Assembly: GCA_964016885.1 (NCBI GenBank)
Contig: OZ024744.1
Coordinates: 27,786,108 to 27,850,107 of the forward strand
Origin: Eledone cirrhosa
Taxonomy: Eukaryota; Mollusca; Cephalopoda; Octopoda; Eledonidae
Reading direction: 5' to 3'
DNA length: 64,000 nucleotides
The position numbers and the translations under genes are program-made. Positions 63,901 through 64,000 of this stretch are shown piece by piece (position 1 is the first letter of the stretch; each line of letters opens with the position of its first letter). Below the pieces are notes generated by a model. The model was given only the letters and a program-made list of their open reading frames with translations, had not been told where the DNA came from and searched no databases.

Positions 63901-64000
63901 TCTATAACTGTTATTTTCACTATTGCTGTTGTTGTCGCTGTTATCACTCCTATTGTCATTGTTGTTGTCGCTGTTATAACTGTTATTGTCGCTGTTATAA
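60987..64000 (+). repeat. Higher-order segment cut by the right edge
   Basis: Opens with the TTAGTTAC marker and a GTTAGAAC landmark at 61450. The stretch about 61788-62340 repeats about 59901-60450 at 1,887-1,890 bp, with a 3-bp GTT difference and the rare double CACTGTTATCACTGTTATC form at 60151 and 62041. The rest is the second copy of the right-end duplication. Confidence 0.78.
62368..64000 (+). repeat. Right-end duplication, copy 2 (continues beyond the window)
   Basis: Partner of 57748-59420, still matching at the last base of the window, so the true duplicated length is at least 1.63 kb. It lacks one 39-bp monomer relative to copy 1. Apart from that indel and the change at 63021 the two copies look identical, which implies a very recent event or an assembly repeat. 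Confidence 0.92.

Larger units (their letters stand above)
1..64000 (+). repeat. Single-family tandem minisatellite/satellite array, about 36-bp monomer, spanning the whole window
   Basis: Every stretch of the window is a variant of one monomer: a (GTT)n tract, then GTCGCTGTT, ATCACTGTT, ATT and GTCACT. With n=3 the monomer is 36 bp; 33, 39 and 42 bp forms are common. Frequent variants are ATC to ATA (giving the palindrome GTTATAAC), GTCACT to GTCATT, GTCGCT to CTCGCT and GTCGCT to GTCACT. All copies have the same orientation, and the array runs off both ends. I found no unique island, transposon, tRNA, rRNA, promoter or conventional gene in it. A eukaryotic source is inferred from the size and kind of array. 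Its role (heterochromatic, pericentromeric, subtelomeric or intronic) cannot be judged here. Confidence 0.97.

Noticed and set aside
1..64000. Possible Asn/Ser/Asp repeat protein on the minus strand (array derived from an exon)
   Set aside because: The Asn-Ser-Asp ninemer is intriguing, but variants are often non-synonymous (Asp to Tyr, Ser to Asn, Asp to Glu), non-triplet indels occur, and the same stop-free property holds in four other frames.
1..64000. CRISPR array
   Set aside because: The repeat length of about 36 bp is suggestive, but there are no unique spacers; units abut directly and all parts are repeats of each other.
1..64000. Telomeric, rDNA or centromere CENP-B-box type sequence
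   Set aside because: No telomere-like TTAGGG/TTTAGGG/TTAGG runs, no rRNA similarity and no CENP-B box motif are visible. The TTAG in the marker monomer is a single copy per kilobases.

Overview
The whole 64 kb window is one tandemly repeated DNA family. I see no unique sequence, no recognisable gene, no RNA gene and no mobile element. The monomer is about 36 bp. On the + strand it reads as (GTT)n, then three related 9-bp submotifs of form RTCRCTGTT (GTCGCTGTT, ATCACTGTT, GTCACTGTT), with one ATT triplet between the second and third. Monomers run mostly 33 to 42 bp because n varies in whole triplets, which suggests roughly 1,700 copies (estimate by eye). Every copy points the same way. The + strand is strongly T-rich and A-poor: the 36-bp form has 18 T, 4 A, 8 G and 6 C. 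This looks like a eukaryotic minisatellite or satellite block, probably heterochromatic or a very large intergenic or intronic array. The species cannot be told from the sequence.

The monomers carry variants that recur in the same order, so the array has higher-order structure. A diagnostic monomer with TTAGTTAC in place of TTGTCAC (a +1 base change) occurs 11 times, at 801, 6268, 11471, 13980, 18628, 22027, 25579, 34267, 39814, 54861 and 60987. I use it to cut the window into segments. Segments 801-6267 and 6268-11470 are tandem copies of a 5.2-5.5 kb unit. Around 10.7-15.5 kb a 2.5 kb unit is repeated. A 4.6 kb unit relates 14-18.6 kb to 18.6-22 kb. The largest relation is a superblock: about 18.77-35.25 kb is collinear with about 37.97-55.56 kb, with local expansions and a deletion between the two.

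Superimposed are near-identical local duplications: 48997-49953 with 50224-51180; 57748-59420 with 62368-64000; 24575-25345 with 25654-26424; and the 2.2-2.3 kb tandem units starting at 41981 and 44195. They point to ongoing unequal exchange or replication slippage at scales from 3 bp to more than 10 kb.

Very long open reading frames (up to nearly 3,000 codons) exist in several frames on both strands. They are a by-product of the monomer: its length is a multiple of three and five of its six frames lack stops. The predicted proteins are low-complexity Val/Ile/Thr, Leu/Ser, Cys/Tyr/His, Thr/Ile/Val or Asn/Ser/Asp strings, and I do not annotate any of them as genes.
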